From contig NZ_AYWO01000009.1 of assembly GCF_000502955.1 (NCBI RefSeq), positions 136,073 to 175,400 of the forward strand: 39,328 nt of DNA. The letters run 5' to 3'. Shown one piece after another: positions 23,251-32,480 of this stretch. The notes below the pieces were generated by a model. It was not told where the DNA came from and did no database searches. It saw only the letters and a list, made by a program, of their open reading frames with translations. How positions within the stretch are numbered: position 1 is the first letter of the stretch; every line of letters begins with the position of its first letter. A program made the position numbers and the translations under genes. This DNA comes from Mesorhizobium sp. LNHC252B00 (GTDB lineage Bacteria > Pseudomonadota > Alphaproteobacteria > Rhizobiales > Rhizobiaceae).

Positions 23251-25482
23251 ATGACCATTTCCAATTCCGTGCCGATCACCCCTGAGCTTATCGCCGCGCA
23301 CGGGCTGAAGCCCGACGAGTATCAGCGCATTCTCGATCTTGTCGGGCGCGAACCGAGCTTCACCGAACTCGGCATCTTCTCGGCGATGTGGAATGAGCAT
23401 TGTTCGTACAAATCGTCGAAGAAGTGGCTGCGCACGCTGCCGACCACGGGCCCACAGGTCATCCAGGGCCCGGGCGAGAATGCCGGCGTGGTCGACATCG
23501 GCGACGGCGACTGCGTCGTCTTCAAGATGGAGAGCCACAACCACCCGTCCTACATCGAGCCCTATCAGGGTGCGGCGACCGGCGTCGGCGGCATATTGCG
23601 CGACGTCTTCACCATGGGCGCGCGGCCGATCGCTGCGATGAATGCACTGCGCTTCGGCGCGCCTGACCACCCCAAGACCAGGCATCTCGTTTCGGGCGTG
23701 GTTTCCGGGGTCGGCGGCTATGGCAACGCCTTCGGCGTGCCGACGGTCGGCGGCGAGGTCAATTTCGACGCCCGCTACAACGGCAACATCCTGGTCAACG
23801 CTTTTGCGGCCGGCATTGCCAAGACCGACGCGATCTTCCTGTCGGAAGCCAAGGGCGTCGGCCTGCCTGTCGTCTATCTCGGCGCCAAGACCGGCCGCGA
23901 CGGCGTCGGCGGCGCCACCATGGCTTCAGCTGAATTCGACGACAAGATCGACGAGAAGCGCCCGACCGTGCAGGTCGGCGATCCTTTCACCGAAAAGTGC
24001 CTGCTGGAAGCCTGCCTCGAACTGATGGCCTCGGGCGCCGTGATCGCCATCCAGGACATGGGTGCCGCCGGTCTGACCTGCTCGGCGGTCGAGATGGGTG
24101 CCAAGGGCGACCTCGGCATCGAGCTCGATCTCGACAAGGTGCCGGTGCGTGAAGAGCGCATGAGCGCCTATGAAATGATGCTTTCGGAAAGCCAGGAGCG
24201 CATGCTGATGGTGCTGCGCCCCGAAAAGGAACAGGAAGCCGAGGCGATCTTCCACAAATGGGGGCTCGACTTCGCCATCGTCGGCAGGACCACCGACGAT
24301 CTGCGTTTTCGCGTGCTGCACCAAGGGGATCAGGTCGCCGACCTGCCGATCAAGGATCTCGGCGACAAAGCACCGGAATATGACCGGCCGTGGGTCGAGC
24401 CGAAGAAGCCGGCGCCGCTGGCCGCCGATGACGTGCCGCAAGCCGACGTGGCCGATGCGCTGTTGAAGCTGCTCGGCGGACCGGATCTTTCCTCGCGCCG
24501 TTGGGTCTGGGAGCAATACGACACACTGATCCAGGGCAATTCGCTGCAGCTTCCCGGCGGCGATGCCGGTGTGGTGCGCGTCGACGGCCATCCAACCAAG
24601 GCGCTCGCTTTTTCGTCCGACGTGACGCCGCGCTATTGCGAGGCCGACCCCTACGAGGGCGGCAAGCAGGCGGTGGCCGAATGCTGGCGCAATTTGACCG
24701 CCACCGGCGCCCTGCCGCTGGCTGCCACCGACAATCTCAATTTCGGCAACCCGGAGCGGCCCGAGATCATGGGTCAGTTGGTCGGCGCGGTGAAAGGCAT
24801 CGGCGAGGCCTGCCGCGCACTCGGCTTCCCGATCGTCTCCGGCAATGTCTCGCTCTACAACGAAACCAACGGCCAGGGCATTTTGCCGACGCCGACGATC
24901 GGCGGCGTCGGTCTGATCGCCGACTGGTCGAAGATGGTGCGGACCGGCTTTGCCGCGCAAGGCCAGATGATCCTGCTGGTCGGCGCGCCGGACTCCTGGG
25001 GAACGCATCTCGGCCAGTCGGTCTATTTCAGGGACATCCACGGCCGCACCGATGGCCCGCCGCCACCGGTCGATCTGGACCATGAAAAACGCGTCGGCGA
25101 CCATGTGCGCGCTCTGATCGCATCCGGCATCGTCACGGCGGCCCATGACGTGTCCGATGGCGGTATCGCGGTGGCTTTGGCCGAAATGGCGATGGCCTCC
25201 GGCATCGGCGCGACCGTTCCCGGGCTTGTCGGCACCGATCCGATCCCGGTCTGGTTCGGTGAGGATCAGGGCCGTTATCTGCTGACGCTGTCGATCGACC
25301 CGCATGGCGATGAATGGGACGCGATCCGCAAGCAGCAGGGCGAACTCGGCATCTTCGCGCCGTGGATCGGCTCTACCGGCGGCAGCGCACTGAAGCTTGG
25401 CGAGGCGCGGGCAATCCCGGTCAGCGAACTGACCGGGGCGCACGAGGGCTGGTTCCCACGCTTCATGGATCAGGCCACTTGA
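23251..25482 (+). CDS. purL: FGAM synthase, large subunit (PurL, short form)
   Basis: A 743-residue PurL that aminates FGAR to FGAM with ATP and ammonia from PurQ. The N-terminal region includes [18 protein letters not shown] (catalytic-type His50), KMESHNHPS and [12 protein letters not shown] for ATP binding. Later, [15 protein letters not shown] and [15 protein letters not shown] belong to the two AIR-synthase-like repeats. The size is that of the short form, which needs PurS and PurQ; both are at 16.8-18.0 kb. The ATG at 23251 fits. The upstream neighbour is the MocR regulator, not a pur gene. A palindromic repeat starts right after the stop. Confidence 0.97.
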   Translation: MTISNSVPITPELIAAHGLKPDEYQRILDLVGREPSFTELGIFSAMWNEHCSYKSSKKWLRTLPTTGPQVIQGPGENAGVVDIGDGDCVVFKMESHNHPSYIEPYQGAATGVGGILRDVFTMGARPIAAMNALRFGAPDHPKTRHLVSGVVSGVGGYGNAFGVPTVGGEVNFDARYNGNILVNAFAAGIAKTDAIFLSEAKGVGLPVVYLGAKTGRDGVGGATMASAEFDDKIDEKRPTVQVGDPFTEKCLLEACLELMASGAVIAIQDMGAAGLTCSAVEMGAKGDLGIELDLDKVPVREERMSAYEMMLSESQERMLMVLRPEKEQEAEAIFHKWGLDFAIVGRTTDDLRFRVLHQGDQVADLPIKDLGDKAPEYDRPWVEPKKPAPLAADDVPQADVADALLKLLGGPDLSSRRWVWEQYDTLIQGNSLQLPGGDAGVVRVDGHPTKALAFSSDVTPRYCEADPYEGGKQAVAECWRNLTATGALPLAATDNLNFGNPERPEIMGQLVGAVKGIGEACRALGFPIVSGNVSLYNETNGQGILPTPTIGGVGLIADWSKMVRTGFAAQGQMILLVGAPDSWGTHLGQSVYFRDIHGRTDGPPPPVDLDHEKRVGDHVRALIASGIVTAAHDVSDGGIAVALAEMAMASGIGATVPGLVGTDPIPVWFGEDQGRYLLTLSIDPHGDEWDAIRKQQGELGIFAPWIGSTGGSALKLGEARAIPVSELTGAHEGWFPRFMDQAT

Positions 25483-25483
25483 C

Positions 25484-25550
25484 CAGAGCATGATCCCCAA
25501 AAGTGGACACCGGTTTTCGGGGACAAACGGAAAACCGATTTTGTCCAGAG
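25484..25550. repeat. Rhizobial palindromic repeat after purL
   Basis: A repeat with a CCCC-AAAA...TTTTC-GGGG stem (about 25495-25522) followed by a second AAAACCGATTTTG-like stem. It begins two bases after the purL stop. It resembles a repeat type that I know from Hyphomicrobiales, often written as starting GAGCATGATCC. The ATG in GCATGA is the first possible start of the next open frame, at 25490. Confidence 0.6.
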
Positions 25551-26074
25551 GTCATGGCCAACCACAGAATCTGGCTGCCCGGGCGCTGCTTGCAGTCATT
25601 TTCTGGCCGTCGCTGTTCTTCTTCTGGTTCCTCGGGCCGTTCCTCTTCTTCCTGCTTTCGACGACCTCAAGCGAGGTTTGCGCCCAGCTGGAAACACGCG
25701 CGCAGTTTCTTGCCGCGGCCAACGGCGCTATCCCGATGCTCATCGCGCAGAACCTCATCTACGCGATCCCGATCGTCTGCCTGGTGTTGTGGAGCCGCCT
25801 TGCGCCGGATCCGGCACGGGCAAGGCATATCGTCACCTGCATCAAGCTTTTCGCTTGCGCCGTGGTCATAGGGGCGCTGTGGGAGTACGGCTCGTCGCTT
25901 ATCTGCGACGGTTACGGTCAACCGTTCTTCTCGCCAGCCTGGCAGATGACGAGTTATCTCCCCGTAATCAGCCTGATTATCAACATTCCCCTCTATGTGC
26001 TGGCTTTCAGCCTTGGCCGCGCTTTTTCGACGCGTGAGGACGTTGCCGAGGATGAAGCTAGCCCACAAGCCTAA
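25490..26074 (+). CDS. Three-to-four helix membrane protein, start uncertain
   Basis: An open frame of 194 residues with about four transmembrane segments: ARALLAVIFWPSLFFFWFLG near 30-55, ANGAIPMLIAQNLIYAIPIV in 75-100, IKLFACAVVIGALWEYG in 115-135 and LPVISLIINIPLYVLAF in 150-175. Two cysteines (VCAQLE, SLICDG) may be periplasmic. The only in-frame ATG before the first helix is at 25490, inside the palindromic repeat; a TTG at 25541 is the next choice. The first 18 residues therefore look like translated repeat. No family is recognised. It follows purL and may be in its transcript. Confidence 0.65.
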   Translation: MIPKSGHRFSGTNGKPILSRGHGQPQNLAARALLAVIFWPSLFFFWFLGPFLFFLLSTTSSEVCAQLETRAQFLAAANGAIPMLIAQNLIYAIPIVCLVLWSRLAPDPARARHIVTCIKLFACAVVIGALWEYGSSLICDGYGQPFFSPAWQMTSYLPVISLIINIPLYVLAFSLGRAFSTREDVAEDEASPQA

Positions 26075-26173
26075 ATCTCTCCCTGAGATTCCCGGATCGT
26101 CTTGCCCTTGATGGGACAGAACGTCTTCAATCCGGACCGGAAAGGCTTTAGGCTCGCCCGACTCTCATCTAAT

Positions 26174-26188
26174 GGCCGGCTACCGGCC
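26174..26188 (+). promoter_or_regulatory. Hairpin in the bolA leader
   Basis: GGCCGG and CCGGCC form a 6-bp stem with a three-base loop, ending 20 bases before the bolA ATG. It may fold in the mRNA or mark an operator. Confidence 0.3.
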
Positions 26189-26208
26189 GCTCGAAACAGG
26201 ATTCTGCC

Positions 26209-26442
26209 ATGGCAATGGATGCCCGCGACATCGAAAAACTGATCAAGGACGGCATTCCGGACGCCAAGGTGACGATTCGCGATCTCGCCGGTGACGGCGA
26301 CCATTATGCGGCCGAGGTGGTGGCCGAGAGCTTTCGGGGAAAAACCCGCGTGCAGCAGCACCAGATGGTTTATGACGCGCTGAAGGGCAATATGGGCGGC
26401 GTGCTGCACGCGCTGGCGCTGCAGACCAGCGTTCCCGACTAA
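26209..26442 (+). CDS. BolA family protein
   Basis: A 77-residue BolA-like protein. It forms Fe-S-bridged complexes with CGFS glutaredoxins and takes part in iron-sulfur trafficking. The core GDGDHYAAEVVAESFRGKT and the C-terminal RVQQHQMVYDAL carry the conserved His residues that coordinate the cluster; the lengths match the family. AGGA lies upstream of the first of two closely placed ATGs (26209, 26215). grxD is 930 bases downstream with one methyltransferase gene between. Given the context it could be IbaG-like; I leave the symbol blank. Confidence 0.93.
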   Translation: MAMDARDIEKLIKDGIPDAKVTIRDLAGDGDHYAAEVVAESFRGKTRVQQHQMVYDALKGNMGGVLHALALQTSVPD

Positions 26443-26468
26443 AACGCACAAGAACGAAGACGGCAACC

Positions 26469-27203
26469 ATGACCAGCAGCAGCGATACGCCAATCGCTAG
26501 GCGAGCCTACGCCTCGTTTGCCGATCGCTATGATGCGTTTGCTCCCGGCAAGCCGCACAATGCGCTCTATGAGCGCCCGGCCTCGCTGGCACTTGTCGGC
26601 GACGTCACCGGGCTCGACATCCTCGATGCCGGCTGCGGGTCCGGCATCTGCTCGGAAAAGCTGGCACAGGCCGGTGCGCGCGTCAGGGCATTCGATGTCA
26701 CGCCGGAGATGGCGGCAATCGCCAGCCGACGATGCGCCGGGCTCGATGTGGAGATCCGCGTCGGCGACATGACGAAGCCTCTGGACTGGCTCGCCGATCA
26801 CAGTGTCGACGGCGTGCTTTGCGCGCTGGCGCTCGACTATGTCGAGACCCTCAAGCCGGTTTTCTCGGAATTCTATCGCGTCGCACGGCCAGGTAGCTGG
26901 CTGGTCTTCTCGATGGGTCACCCGATGCGCGACTGGGCGGATGCCCGCAGCAGGGGCGAGAAGAGCTATTTCGAGACCAATCGCTGGGGCATGCACTGGG
27001 GCGGTTTCGGGGAACCCAATCCCTATGTCGAATCCTACCGCAGGCCACTCGGCGACATTCTCAACGGCCTTGTCGACACCGGCTGGACACTCGACCACTT
27101 TGTCGAGCCACTTCCCTTGCCCGAAATGGAAACCGTCGATCCCCGCCACTTTGCCGAACTGAGCCTGGCGCCGGCGTTCATCTGTGTGCGTGCGCGCAAA
27201 TAA
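26469..27203 (+). CDS. Class I SAM-dependent methyltransferase
   Basis: A 244-residue class I methyltransferase. Motif I for SAM is ILDAGCGSG at 51-59, followed by the acidic FDVTPEM of motif II, and VDGVLCALALDYVETL with the later motifs. The C-terminal part is longer than the minimal fold and has YFETNRWGMHWGGFGEPNP, perhaps for the substrate. It sits between bolA and grxD, but a functional link is unproven. The substrate, a small molecule rather than nucleic acid in most such relatives, is unknown. No clear SD precedes the ATG. Confidence 0.88.
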   Translation: MTSSSDTPIARRAYASFADRYDAFAPGKPHNALYERPASLALVGDVTGLDILDAGCGSGICSEKLAQAGARVRAFDVTPEMAAIASRRCAGLDVEIRVGDMTKPLDWLADHSVDGVLCALALDYVETLKPVFSEFYRVARPGSWLVFSMGHPMRDWADARSRGEKSYFETNRWGMHWGGFGEPNPYVESYRRPLGDILNGLVDTGWTLDHFVEPLPLPEMETVDPRHFAELSLAPAFICVRARK

Positions 27204-27371
27204 CATTGCCCGATCGACAACAGAGGCCGCAACGGCCGCTTGGCCCAACACAGCCCATCCTTTGCGCCATTTCAGCTACGGCACGGCTAAAGTCTTGTTT
27301 CGAGCAATCGTTGGGTTTATTTGAATGGAAATGTTTCGAGCCTGACTCCCACAGGCGGGAAAGGATATTCA

Positions 27372-27707
27372 ATGAGCGGCATCAACGACTACATCGACAA
27401 CGAAGTGAAGGGCAACGACGTCGTCCTTTTCATGAAGGGCACGCCCGGTTTCCCGCAATGTGGGTTTTCCGGCCAGGTCGTCCAGATTCTTGACTATATC
27501 GGCGCGGACTACAAAGGCGTGAATGTTCTGGACTCCGCAGAACTGCGCCAGGGCATCAAGGAATATTCCAACTGGCCGACGATCCCGCAGCTTTACGTCA
27601 AGGGCGAATTCGTGGGCGGCTGCGATATTGTGCGTGAGATGTTCCAGGCGGGCGAACTTCAGACATTCCTTGTCGAAAAGGGCGTCAGCGTCAAAGGCGC
27701 CGCCTGA
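27372..27707 (+). CDS. grxD: Monothiol glutaredoxin, CGFS type
   Basis: A 111-residue monothiol glutaredoxin (Grx4/GrxD type). The active site is CGFS at 30-33 in [15 protein letters not shown]; it binds a [2Fe-2S] cluster with glutathione and acts with Bol[21 protein letters not shown] near residue 75-94 is the glutathione-binding stretch. The open frame begins at 27321, but the ATG at 27372, with AAAGGA upstream, is the family start. A strong terminator follows at 27811. It lies 0.9 kb after bolA, the classic partner. Confidence 0.95.
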   Translation: MSGINDYIDNEVKGNDVVLFMKGTPGFPQCGFSGQVVQILDYIGADYKGVNVLDSAELRQGIKEYSNWPTIPQLYVKGEFVGGCDIVREMFQAGELQTFLVEKGVSVKGAA

Positions 27708-27810
27708 CTTTTGTTTTCGTGCATGTCGGCCGCCTGACCGCCGCACACATGCATGAAACGCAGGGCACCTCGGCAATTTTCATGTCCTGAACTAGGGACC
27801 AAGACGAGCC

Positions 27811-27840
27811 AATGCGCCGGCCCGCCGGCGCATTTTCGTT
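27811..27840 (+). terminator. Rho-independent terminator after grxD
   Basis: AATGCGCCGG (27811-27820) and CCGGCGCATT (27825-27834) make a 10-bp stem with a CCCG loop, followed by TTCGTTT. It separates grxD from the MFS gene. Confidence 0.8.
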
Positions 27841-27858
27841 TGAAAGATCGGACTTGCC

Positions 27859-29127
27859 GTGGACCAGCAAAAGTCAGCGCCGCAATCGGCAAGCAAACTG
27901 CCCATTCCTCGCTGGGAATTCATTGCGCTGTGCGCTGCGCTGATGGCGCTGAACTCGCTGGCCATCGACATCATGCTGCCCGCTCTGCAGCAGATCGGCG
28001 CCTCGCTTGGCGTCGAGAACGAAAACCACCGGCAATATGTGATCACCGCCTATATTCTGGGCTTTGGCGGCGGCCAGCTGTTCTTCGGGCCGATCTCGGA
28101 TCGCTTCGGCCGTCGCGCACCGCTTGTCGCCGGGCTGGTGATCTATGTCGCCGCGGCTGCGGCGGCCGCCGTTGTACCAAGCTTTGAAACACTCCTCTTG
28201 TGCCGGGCCGTGCAAGGCATTGGCGCTGCCGCGACGCGCGTCATCGCCGTCTCGATCGTGCGCGATACGTTCGATGGCCGACGCATGGCCGAAGTGATGT
28301 CGCTGATCTTCATGGTGTTCATGGCGATACCGGTCATTGCCCCCGGCATCGGCCAGTTCATCATGCTGTTAGCGACATGGCATTGGATCTTCGTCACCAT
28401 GGCCGTCGGTGCACTCATTGTCTCGGCCTGGTCGCTGCTTCGCCTGCCCGAAACATTGCATCCCGAACATCGCCGGCTGATGACCGTCAACTCCATTGTC
28501 GGCGGGTTTCGCATCGTGCTCACCAACCGCGTTGCGATCTGCTATGCCTTCGCCAGCACCTTCATTTTCGGCGCCATGTTCGGCTTCATCGCCTCGGCGC
28601 AGCAGATCTATGTCGGCATATTCAATGTCGGCGAGATGTTCCCGGTCATCTTCGCCGGGGTTGCGGGCGTGCTTGCTTTCTCCAACTTCCTGAACTCGCG
28701 CCTTGTCGGCCGCATCGGCATGCGCCGCCTGTCGCAGAGCGCGCTGCTGCTGTTCCTGGTCATCAGCCTTGCCTGGCTGGTCGTTTCGCTGGAAATGAAG
28801 ATGCCGCTCTGGCTGTTCATCACCTTCTTTGCCTGCGCCATGCTACCGTTCGGCGCCCTCGGCGCGAATTTCAACGCGCTGGCCATGGAGCCGCTCGGCC
28901 AACTGGCGGGCACGGCGTCATCCATCCTGGGTTTCATGCAGACTTTTTTGGGCGGCATTCTCGGCACGCTGATCGGCCAGGCGTTCAACGGCACGGTGAC
29001 GCCGCTGGCCGCCGGCTTCTGCAGCGTCTCGGTGGCAGCGCTGCTGATGATTTTCATCGCCGAGCGCGGCAAGATGTTCCAGCCGCAGAACCCGCCCGTC
29101 TCTGGGCACATCACCGACTTGCATTAG
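27859..29127 (+). CDS. Bcr/CflA-type MFS drug exporter
   Basis: A 422-residue transporter with twelve predicted transmembrane helices, of the Bcr/CflA drug-resistance branch of the major facilitator superfamily. The N-terminal region has LAIDIMLPALQQI in helix 1, typical of the branch. Motif A is GPISDRFGRR at 77-86. In helix 5, AIPVIAPGIGQFI matches motif C. It starts with GTG at 27859, with only a weak GGAC upstream, and has its own upstream terminator region. The 3' end overlaps the stop of the convergent secreted protein by four bases. It may export drugs or metabolites; none can be named. Confidence 0.9.
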   Translation: MDQQKSAPQSASKLPIPRWEFIALCAALMALNSLAIDIMLPALQQIGASLGVENENHRQYVITAYILGFGGGQLFFGPISDRFGRRAPLVAGLVIYVAAAAAAAVVPSFETLLLCRAVQGIGAAATRVIAVSIVRDTFDGRRMAEVMSLIFMVFMAIPVIAPGIGQFIMLLATWHWIFVTMAVGALIVSAWSLLRLPETLHPEHRRLMTVNSIVGGFRIVLTNRVAICYAFASTFIFGAMFGFIASAQQIYVGIFNVGEMFPVIFAGVAGVLAFSNFLNSRLVGRIGMRRLSQSALLLFLVISLAWLVVSLEMKMPLWLFITFFACAMLPFGALGANFNALAMEPLGQLAGTASSILGFMQTFLGGILGTLIGQAFNGTVTPLAAGFCSVSVAALLMIFIAERGKMFQPQNPPVSGHITDLH

Positions 29128-29531
29128 GACGCACCCTCAAGGGCTGCCGTGAAGCGAGGGGCAAGCATACGCCCCGCGATGGCTTCGCCCATGCTGTCCG
29201 AAAAGGGCAATGGCAGGGCATCGTCGAGTGCCCTGAGGATTGAAGCCACGAAGGCCCGGCTGAGCTGGGCATCGGTCCCCAGATCGGAATACGTGGCGCG
29301 AGGCTTGCCAATCAGTGTGCCGTTGCGACGAAGCGAGAACCGCAGCGTCAGGGACATGCCGGCGGTTCCGGGCGGCGGCTTCCAACAGGCGTAGATTGCG
29401 TCGGACATCTCTTTTATCGTGTCGACGGGATCGGGATTGCGACAGGTGCGCTCTTGCGATCTTGCCTCGTTGGAGCTGGCAAACAAGGCGGCGGCAAGTG
29501 CCGCCGCGACAATTGCGAACCGAGGTTTCAT
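29124..29531 (-). CDS. Small secreted protein with TonB-C-like fold, unknown
   Basis: A 135-residue protein with a signal peptide (MKPRFAIVAAALAAALFASS, cleavage near ARS). The mature part has two Cys (TCRNPDP, YACWKPPPG) and SLTLRFSLRRNGTLIGKPR, followed by a helix, which resembles the C-terminal half of TonB-like domains by the C-W-x-P-P-P and x-G-x-I pattern. That resemblance is weak. GGAGG lies upstream of the ATG. It is convergent with the MFS gene, sharing four bases. Possible periplasmic role. Confidence 0.75.
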   Translation of the reverse strand: MKPRFAIVAAALAAALFASSNEARSQERTCRNPDPVDTIKEMSDAIYACWKPPPGTAGMSLTLRFSLRRNGTLIGKPRATYSDLGTDAQLSRAFVASILRALDDALPLPFSDSMGEAIAGRMLAPRFTAALEGAS

Positions 29532-29614
29532 TCGAGAGCCTCCGGATTTGCGTGAGATTGCACCGCTCCTTCAGCCGGACACCGCCGGTTCGGACACTGG
29601 CCGCAGGATTGATC

Positions 29615-30442
29615 CTATTGCGCCCAGAGTTCGCGGCGCAATTCCTGCCAGCTTTCCAGATCGGGCGCGACAAGCAGGCCGCCGCCGAGATGCGAGGGCA
29701 GATAGGCGCTGCCGTCGAAGCGCGCGGCATGGCCGCCGGCTTCGGCATGGATCAGCACACCGGCCAGATGGTCCCACGGCATCAGCTTGTTGTAGACCAC
29801 GAAGTGGGCATGGCCGCTGGCCAGCAGGCGGTATTCGTGCGCCGCGCAGCGATAGGCGAATTGCGACAGGATCTTCGTCTGGTTGCGCGCCAGCCGCGAC
29901 CGCTCGGGCTCGGACATATACTGCCAGGAGACCGAGCCTGTCATTTCCGAGATCGGCGCAGGTGCCGCGACATGCACCTTCTCGATGCTGCCATGCGCAT
30001 GCCGGATATGGCTGCCGGCGCCCTTGGCACCGATCAGCCAGTCCTTGCCGACCGGATCGTGGATGATGCCGGCAACGGTCTCGCCCTTGACCACGACCGC
30101 CAGCATGACGCCGAACAAGGGCACGCCGGAGGCGAAGTTGAAAGTGCCATCCACCGGGTCGATGACGAACGCCAGATCGGCATCAACGAGGCCATCAAGC
30201 AGTGCCGGATTGTCGGAACAGGCCTCCTCGCCGACGACCATCGCCGAGGGGTAACGCTCACGCAGCCGCTCGGTGATGAGCCGCTCGGCATCGACGTCGG
30301 CTTCCGTCACCAGGTCGGCGGCCGAGGTCTTCTGGCGGATGTCGCCCTCGCCCAGCCGGCGAAAGCGAGGCATGATTTCGGCTTTCGCGGCGTCGGATAG
30401 AAGGCCAGCGAGCCAGTCGATCGCAGTATCGTCAAATGTCAT
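29615..30442 (-). CDS. Inositol monophosphatase family protein
   Basis: A 275-residue Mg-dependent phosphatase of the IMPase superfamily. The metal-binding residues are in GEEACSD (Glu72/73), DPVDGTFNF at 95-103 and WDHLAG at 223-228. [14 protein letters not shown] is the family's N-terminal pattern. The ATG at 30442 is inside the ttcA 3' end (11-base overlap); an earlier in-frame ATG at 30469 would extend it by nine. IMPases act on inositol phosphates, histidinol phosphate or PAP; without a partner the substrate stays open. It is translated with ttcA. Confidence 0.9.
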   Translation of the reverse strand: MTFDDTAIDWLAGLLSDAAKAEIMPRFRRLGEGDIRQKTSAADLVTEADVDAERLITERLRERYPSAMVVGEEACSDNPALLDGLVDADLAFVIDPVDGTFNFASGVPLFGVMLAVVVKGETVAGIIHDPVGKDWLIGAKGAGSHIRHAHGSIEKVHVAAPAPISEMTGSVSWQYMSEPERSRLARNQTKILSQFAYRCAAHEYRLLASGHAHFVVYNKLMPWDHLAGVLIHAEAGGHAARFDGSAYLPSHLGGGLLVAPDLESWQELRRELWAQ

Positions 30443-31319
30443 CGGCTTGCCTTGTGCCGACGGTCTCATTGAGCGCCGCGAAATCGAACAGCTTTCTGTC
30501 GAGCAAATGCGATGGCCTGCTGTTCGACAGCGCGCGCAGCATCGTGTCCTTGCGGCCGGGCATGCGCTTTTCCACGCCCTCCAGCATGGCCTTCATGGCG
30601 TTGCGCTGGAGACCCTCCTGGCTGCCGCAGAGATCGCAGGGAATGATCGGGAATCGCATCGCGGTAGCAAATTTCTCGAGGTCGCCCTCGGCGCAATAGC
30701 TCAGCGGCCGCAGCACCATGACGTCGCCGTCGTCGTTGAGCAGCTTTGGCGGCATGGCGGCGAGACGGCCGCCGTGGAACAGGTTCATGAGGAAGGTCTC
30801 GAGAATGTCCTCGCGATGGTGGCCGAGCACCAGCGCCGAGCACCCCTCCTCACGCGCTATACGGTAGAGATGGCCGCGCCTGAGCCGCGAACAGAGCGAG
30901 CAATAGGTGCTGCCCGCAGGCAGCTTGTCGGTGACGACGGAATAAGTGTCCTGATATTCGATGCGATGCGGGATGGCGTATCTGTCGAGATAATCGGGCA
31001 GAATGTGCTTGGGGAAATTCGGTTGGCCCTGGTCGAGATTGCAGGCCAGCAATTCGACCGGCAGCAGCCCGCGCCATTTGAGATCAAGCAGCACGGCGAG
31101 CAGCCCGTAGGAATCCTTGCCGCCCGACAGCGCGACCAGCCAGCGTTGGCCGGGCTTCACCATCGAAAAATCCTCGATCGCCTGCCGGGTCAGCCGCAAC
31201 AGCCGCTTGCGCAGTTTGTTGAACTCGACCGAGGACGGCGCATCGGCAAACAATGGATGGAAGCCGCCCGCGGTGTCGGCTGCTGGTTCAAGCGATTCGG
31301 CGTCTGGCAACATGTTCAT
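30432..31319 (-). CDS. ttcA: tRNA 2-thiocytidine biosynthesis protein TtcA
   Basis: A 295-residue PP-loop enzyme that thiolates cytidine 32 in tRNA with a [4Fe-4S] cluster. The PP-loop SGGKDS is at 65-70. The cluster cysteines are in [13 protein letters not shown] (140 and 143) and IPCDLCGSQ (228 and 231). [19 protein letters not shown] is the family stretch that binds AMP. The length agrees. It overlaps the following IMPase gene and is upstream of it on the minus strand. It lies 113 bases beyond the rpsD region, on its own transcript. Confidence 0.95.
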   Translation of the reverse strand: MNMLPDAESLEPAADTAGGFHPLFADAPSSVEFNKLRKRLLRLTRQAIEDFSMVKPGQRWLVALSGGKDSYGLLAVLLDLKWRGLLPVELLACNLDQGQPNFPKHILPDYLDRYAIPHRIEYQDTYSVVTDKLPAGSTYCSLCSRLRRGHLYRIAREEGCSALVLGHHREDILETFLMNLFHGGRLAAMPPKLLNDDGDVMVLRPLSYCAEGDLEKFATAMRFPIIPCDLCGSQEGLQRNAMKAMLEGVEKRMPGRKDTMLRALSNSRPSHLLDRKLFDFAALNETVGTRQADDI

Positions 31320-31414
31320 GGCGTCAGTTCCAAAATCCTGGAGCTACGATCGTTCGGCACTTCGTTGCGCCCGGAATTAGCGGACATGGCCGAGAAAGAA
31401 AAGGCAGACAAAGA

Positions 31415-31439
31415 AAAGGCCGCCTCGACGGCGGCCTTT
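31415..31439 (-). terminator. Rho-independent terminator of rpsD
   Basis: AAAGGCCGCC and GGCGGCCTTT form a 10-bp stem with a TCGAC loop; on the minus strand a TTTTCTTTG run follows. It is about 50 bases after the rpsD stop. Confidence 0.88.
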
Positions 31440-31460
31440 GAATGGTATCGCAAATGCGTT

Positions 31461-31506
31461 CGCTCAGCGCGAATGGAATTCGTCGCTTAGCGCGAATAGA
31501 ATTCGA
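31461..31506. repeat. Tandem duplication of the rpsD 3' end
   Basis: Two 23-base copies, 31461-31483 and 31484-31506, identical at 20 positions. The second holds the TAA stop of rpsD and the codons for its last residues (EFYSR); the first carries a decayed copy that would read EFHSR with a TGA. The duplicated unit is out of frame, but the first stop is met before it matters. Confidence 0.75.
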
Positions 31507-32104
31507 CGACCAGGTTCGGTTCCATCTGCACGGCGAATGGAACGTCCGCCAGGCCGGGGATGCGCGAGAAGGTCGCGACCATCTTGTTGTGATCGGCTTC
31601 GATGTAGTCCGGCACGTCGCGCTCGGCGAGACCGACCGCTTCCAGGACGATGACCAGCTGCTTCGACTTTTCGCGGACTTCGACGACGTCGCCCGGCTTG
31701 CAGCGGTACGAGCCGATGTTGACGCGCTTGCCGTTGACGTTGACGTGGCCGTGGTTGACGAACTGACGAGCGGCGAAAATGGTCGGCACGAACTTGGCGC
31801 GGTAGACGACCGCGTCGAGACGCGACTCGAGCAGGCCGATCAGGTTCTCCGAGGTGTCGCCCTTGCGGCGGTCCGCCTCTTCATAGACCTTGCGGAACTG
31901 CTTTTCCGAAACGTCGCCATAGTGACCCTTCAGCTTCTGCTTGGCGCGCAGCTGCAGGCCGAAATCGGAAAGCTTGCCCTTGCGGCGCTGGCCATGCTGG
32001 CCGGGGCCGTATTCACGCTTGTTGACCGGGGACTTCGGGCGGCCCCAGATATTTTCGCCAAGACGGCGGTCGATCTTGTACTTCGCGGATTCGCGCTTGC
32101 TCAT
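31487..32104 (-). CDS. rpsD: 30S ribosomal protein S4
   Basis: A 205-residue ribosomal protein S4. It is a primary 16S rRNA-binding protein and in many bacteria represses its own synthesis. [21 protein letters not shown] is the typical start; the S4 RNA-binding domain ([19 protein letters not shown] and [20 protein letters not shown]) occupies the middle, quoted in short parts. It stands alone, not in the alpha operon. A GGGAA precedes the ATG. Its 3' end is tandemly duplicated. A promoter and three hairpins lie upstream in the leader. Confidence 0.97.
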   Translation of the reverse strand: MSKRESAKYKIDRRLGENIWGRPKSPVNKREYGPGQHGQRRKGKLSDFGLQLRAKQKLKGHYGDVSEKQFRKVYEEADRRKGDTSENLIGLLESRLDAVVYRAKFVPTIFAARQFVNHGHVNVNGKRVNIGSYRCKPGDVVEVREKSKQLVIVLEAVGLAERDVPDYIEADHNKMVATFSRIPGLADVPFAVQMEPNLVVEFYSR

Positions 32105-32127
32105 CGCATTCCCTTTTCAAAACAACA

Positions 32128-32356
32128 CACCCGGAACCTCATGGTCCGGGTGAAGGAAACGCGCCCTCCTCTGGCCTCCGTTTTCGAGACCTGACAGGGT
32201 TTTCCCACGCAACGCGGCGGAAAACCCACGGGACACGTCAGTTCAAACAAGATAGCAGAATTGAGTTTCCACGCATCTTGCGCACATAAAGAAAACCACC
32301 GGGCATTGCGGCCCGGTGTTGGCGCGCTGATTAAACGGAGATTTAACCGGTGTCAA
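32128..32356 (-). promoter_or_regulatory. rpsD promoter and structured mRNA leader
   Basis: On the minus strand TTGACA (32351-32356) and TAATCA (32328-32333) are separated by exactly 17 bases, close to a sigma-70 consensus. A start near 32321 would give a leader of about 215 bases with three stems: 32297-32318 (CACCGGGC/GCCCGGTG, then TTTTCTTT), 32197-32227 (GGGTTTTCC/GGAAAACCC) and 32128-32152 (CACCCGGA/TCCGGGTG). The last ends 24 bases before the rpsD ATG. Autoregulation by S4 is a reasonable inference. Confidence 0.6.
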
Positions 32357-32480
32357 GCTCACTGCTGGCCTTGGGTTTGGCGGCGATATAGCGTCTCTGG
32401 GTTGAGTGCGGTGCCGGACGTGGCGGGAGGTTGCGCCAACGGCATTAGGAAGGGACTTGAGCAAAGGAGCCACAATTCGC

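Noticed and set aside
23926..25500. A 524-codon minus-strand open frame
   Set aside because: It is the mirror of purL; the composition is that of codon-position bias.
31386..31490. A short plus-strand frame starting MAEKEKADKEK
   Set aside because: It spans the rpsD terminator stem and the duplicated rpsD end; it has no SD.
32297..32318. Hairpin plus T-rich run read as the terminator of a minus-strand gene
   Set aside because: No minus-strand gene ends there, and a strong minus-strand promoter lies directly upstream, so I treat it as part of the rpsD leader.
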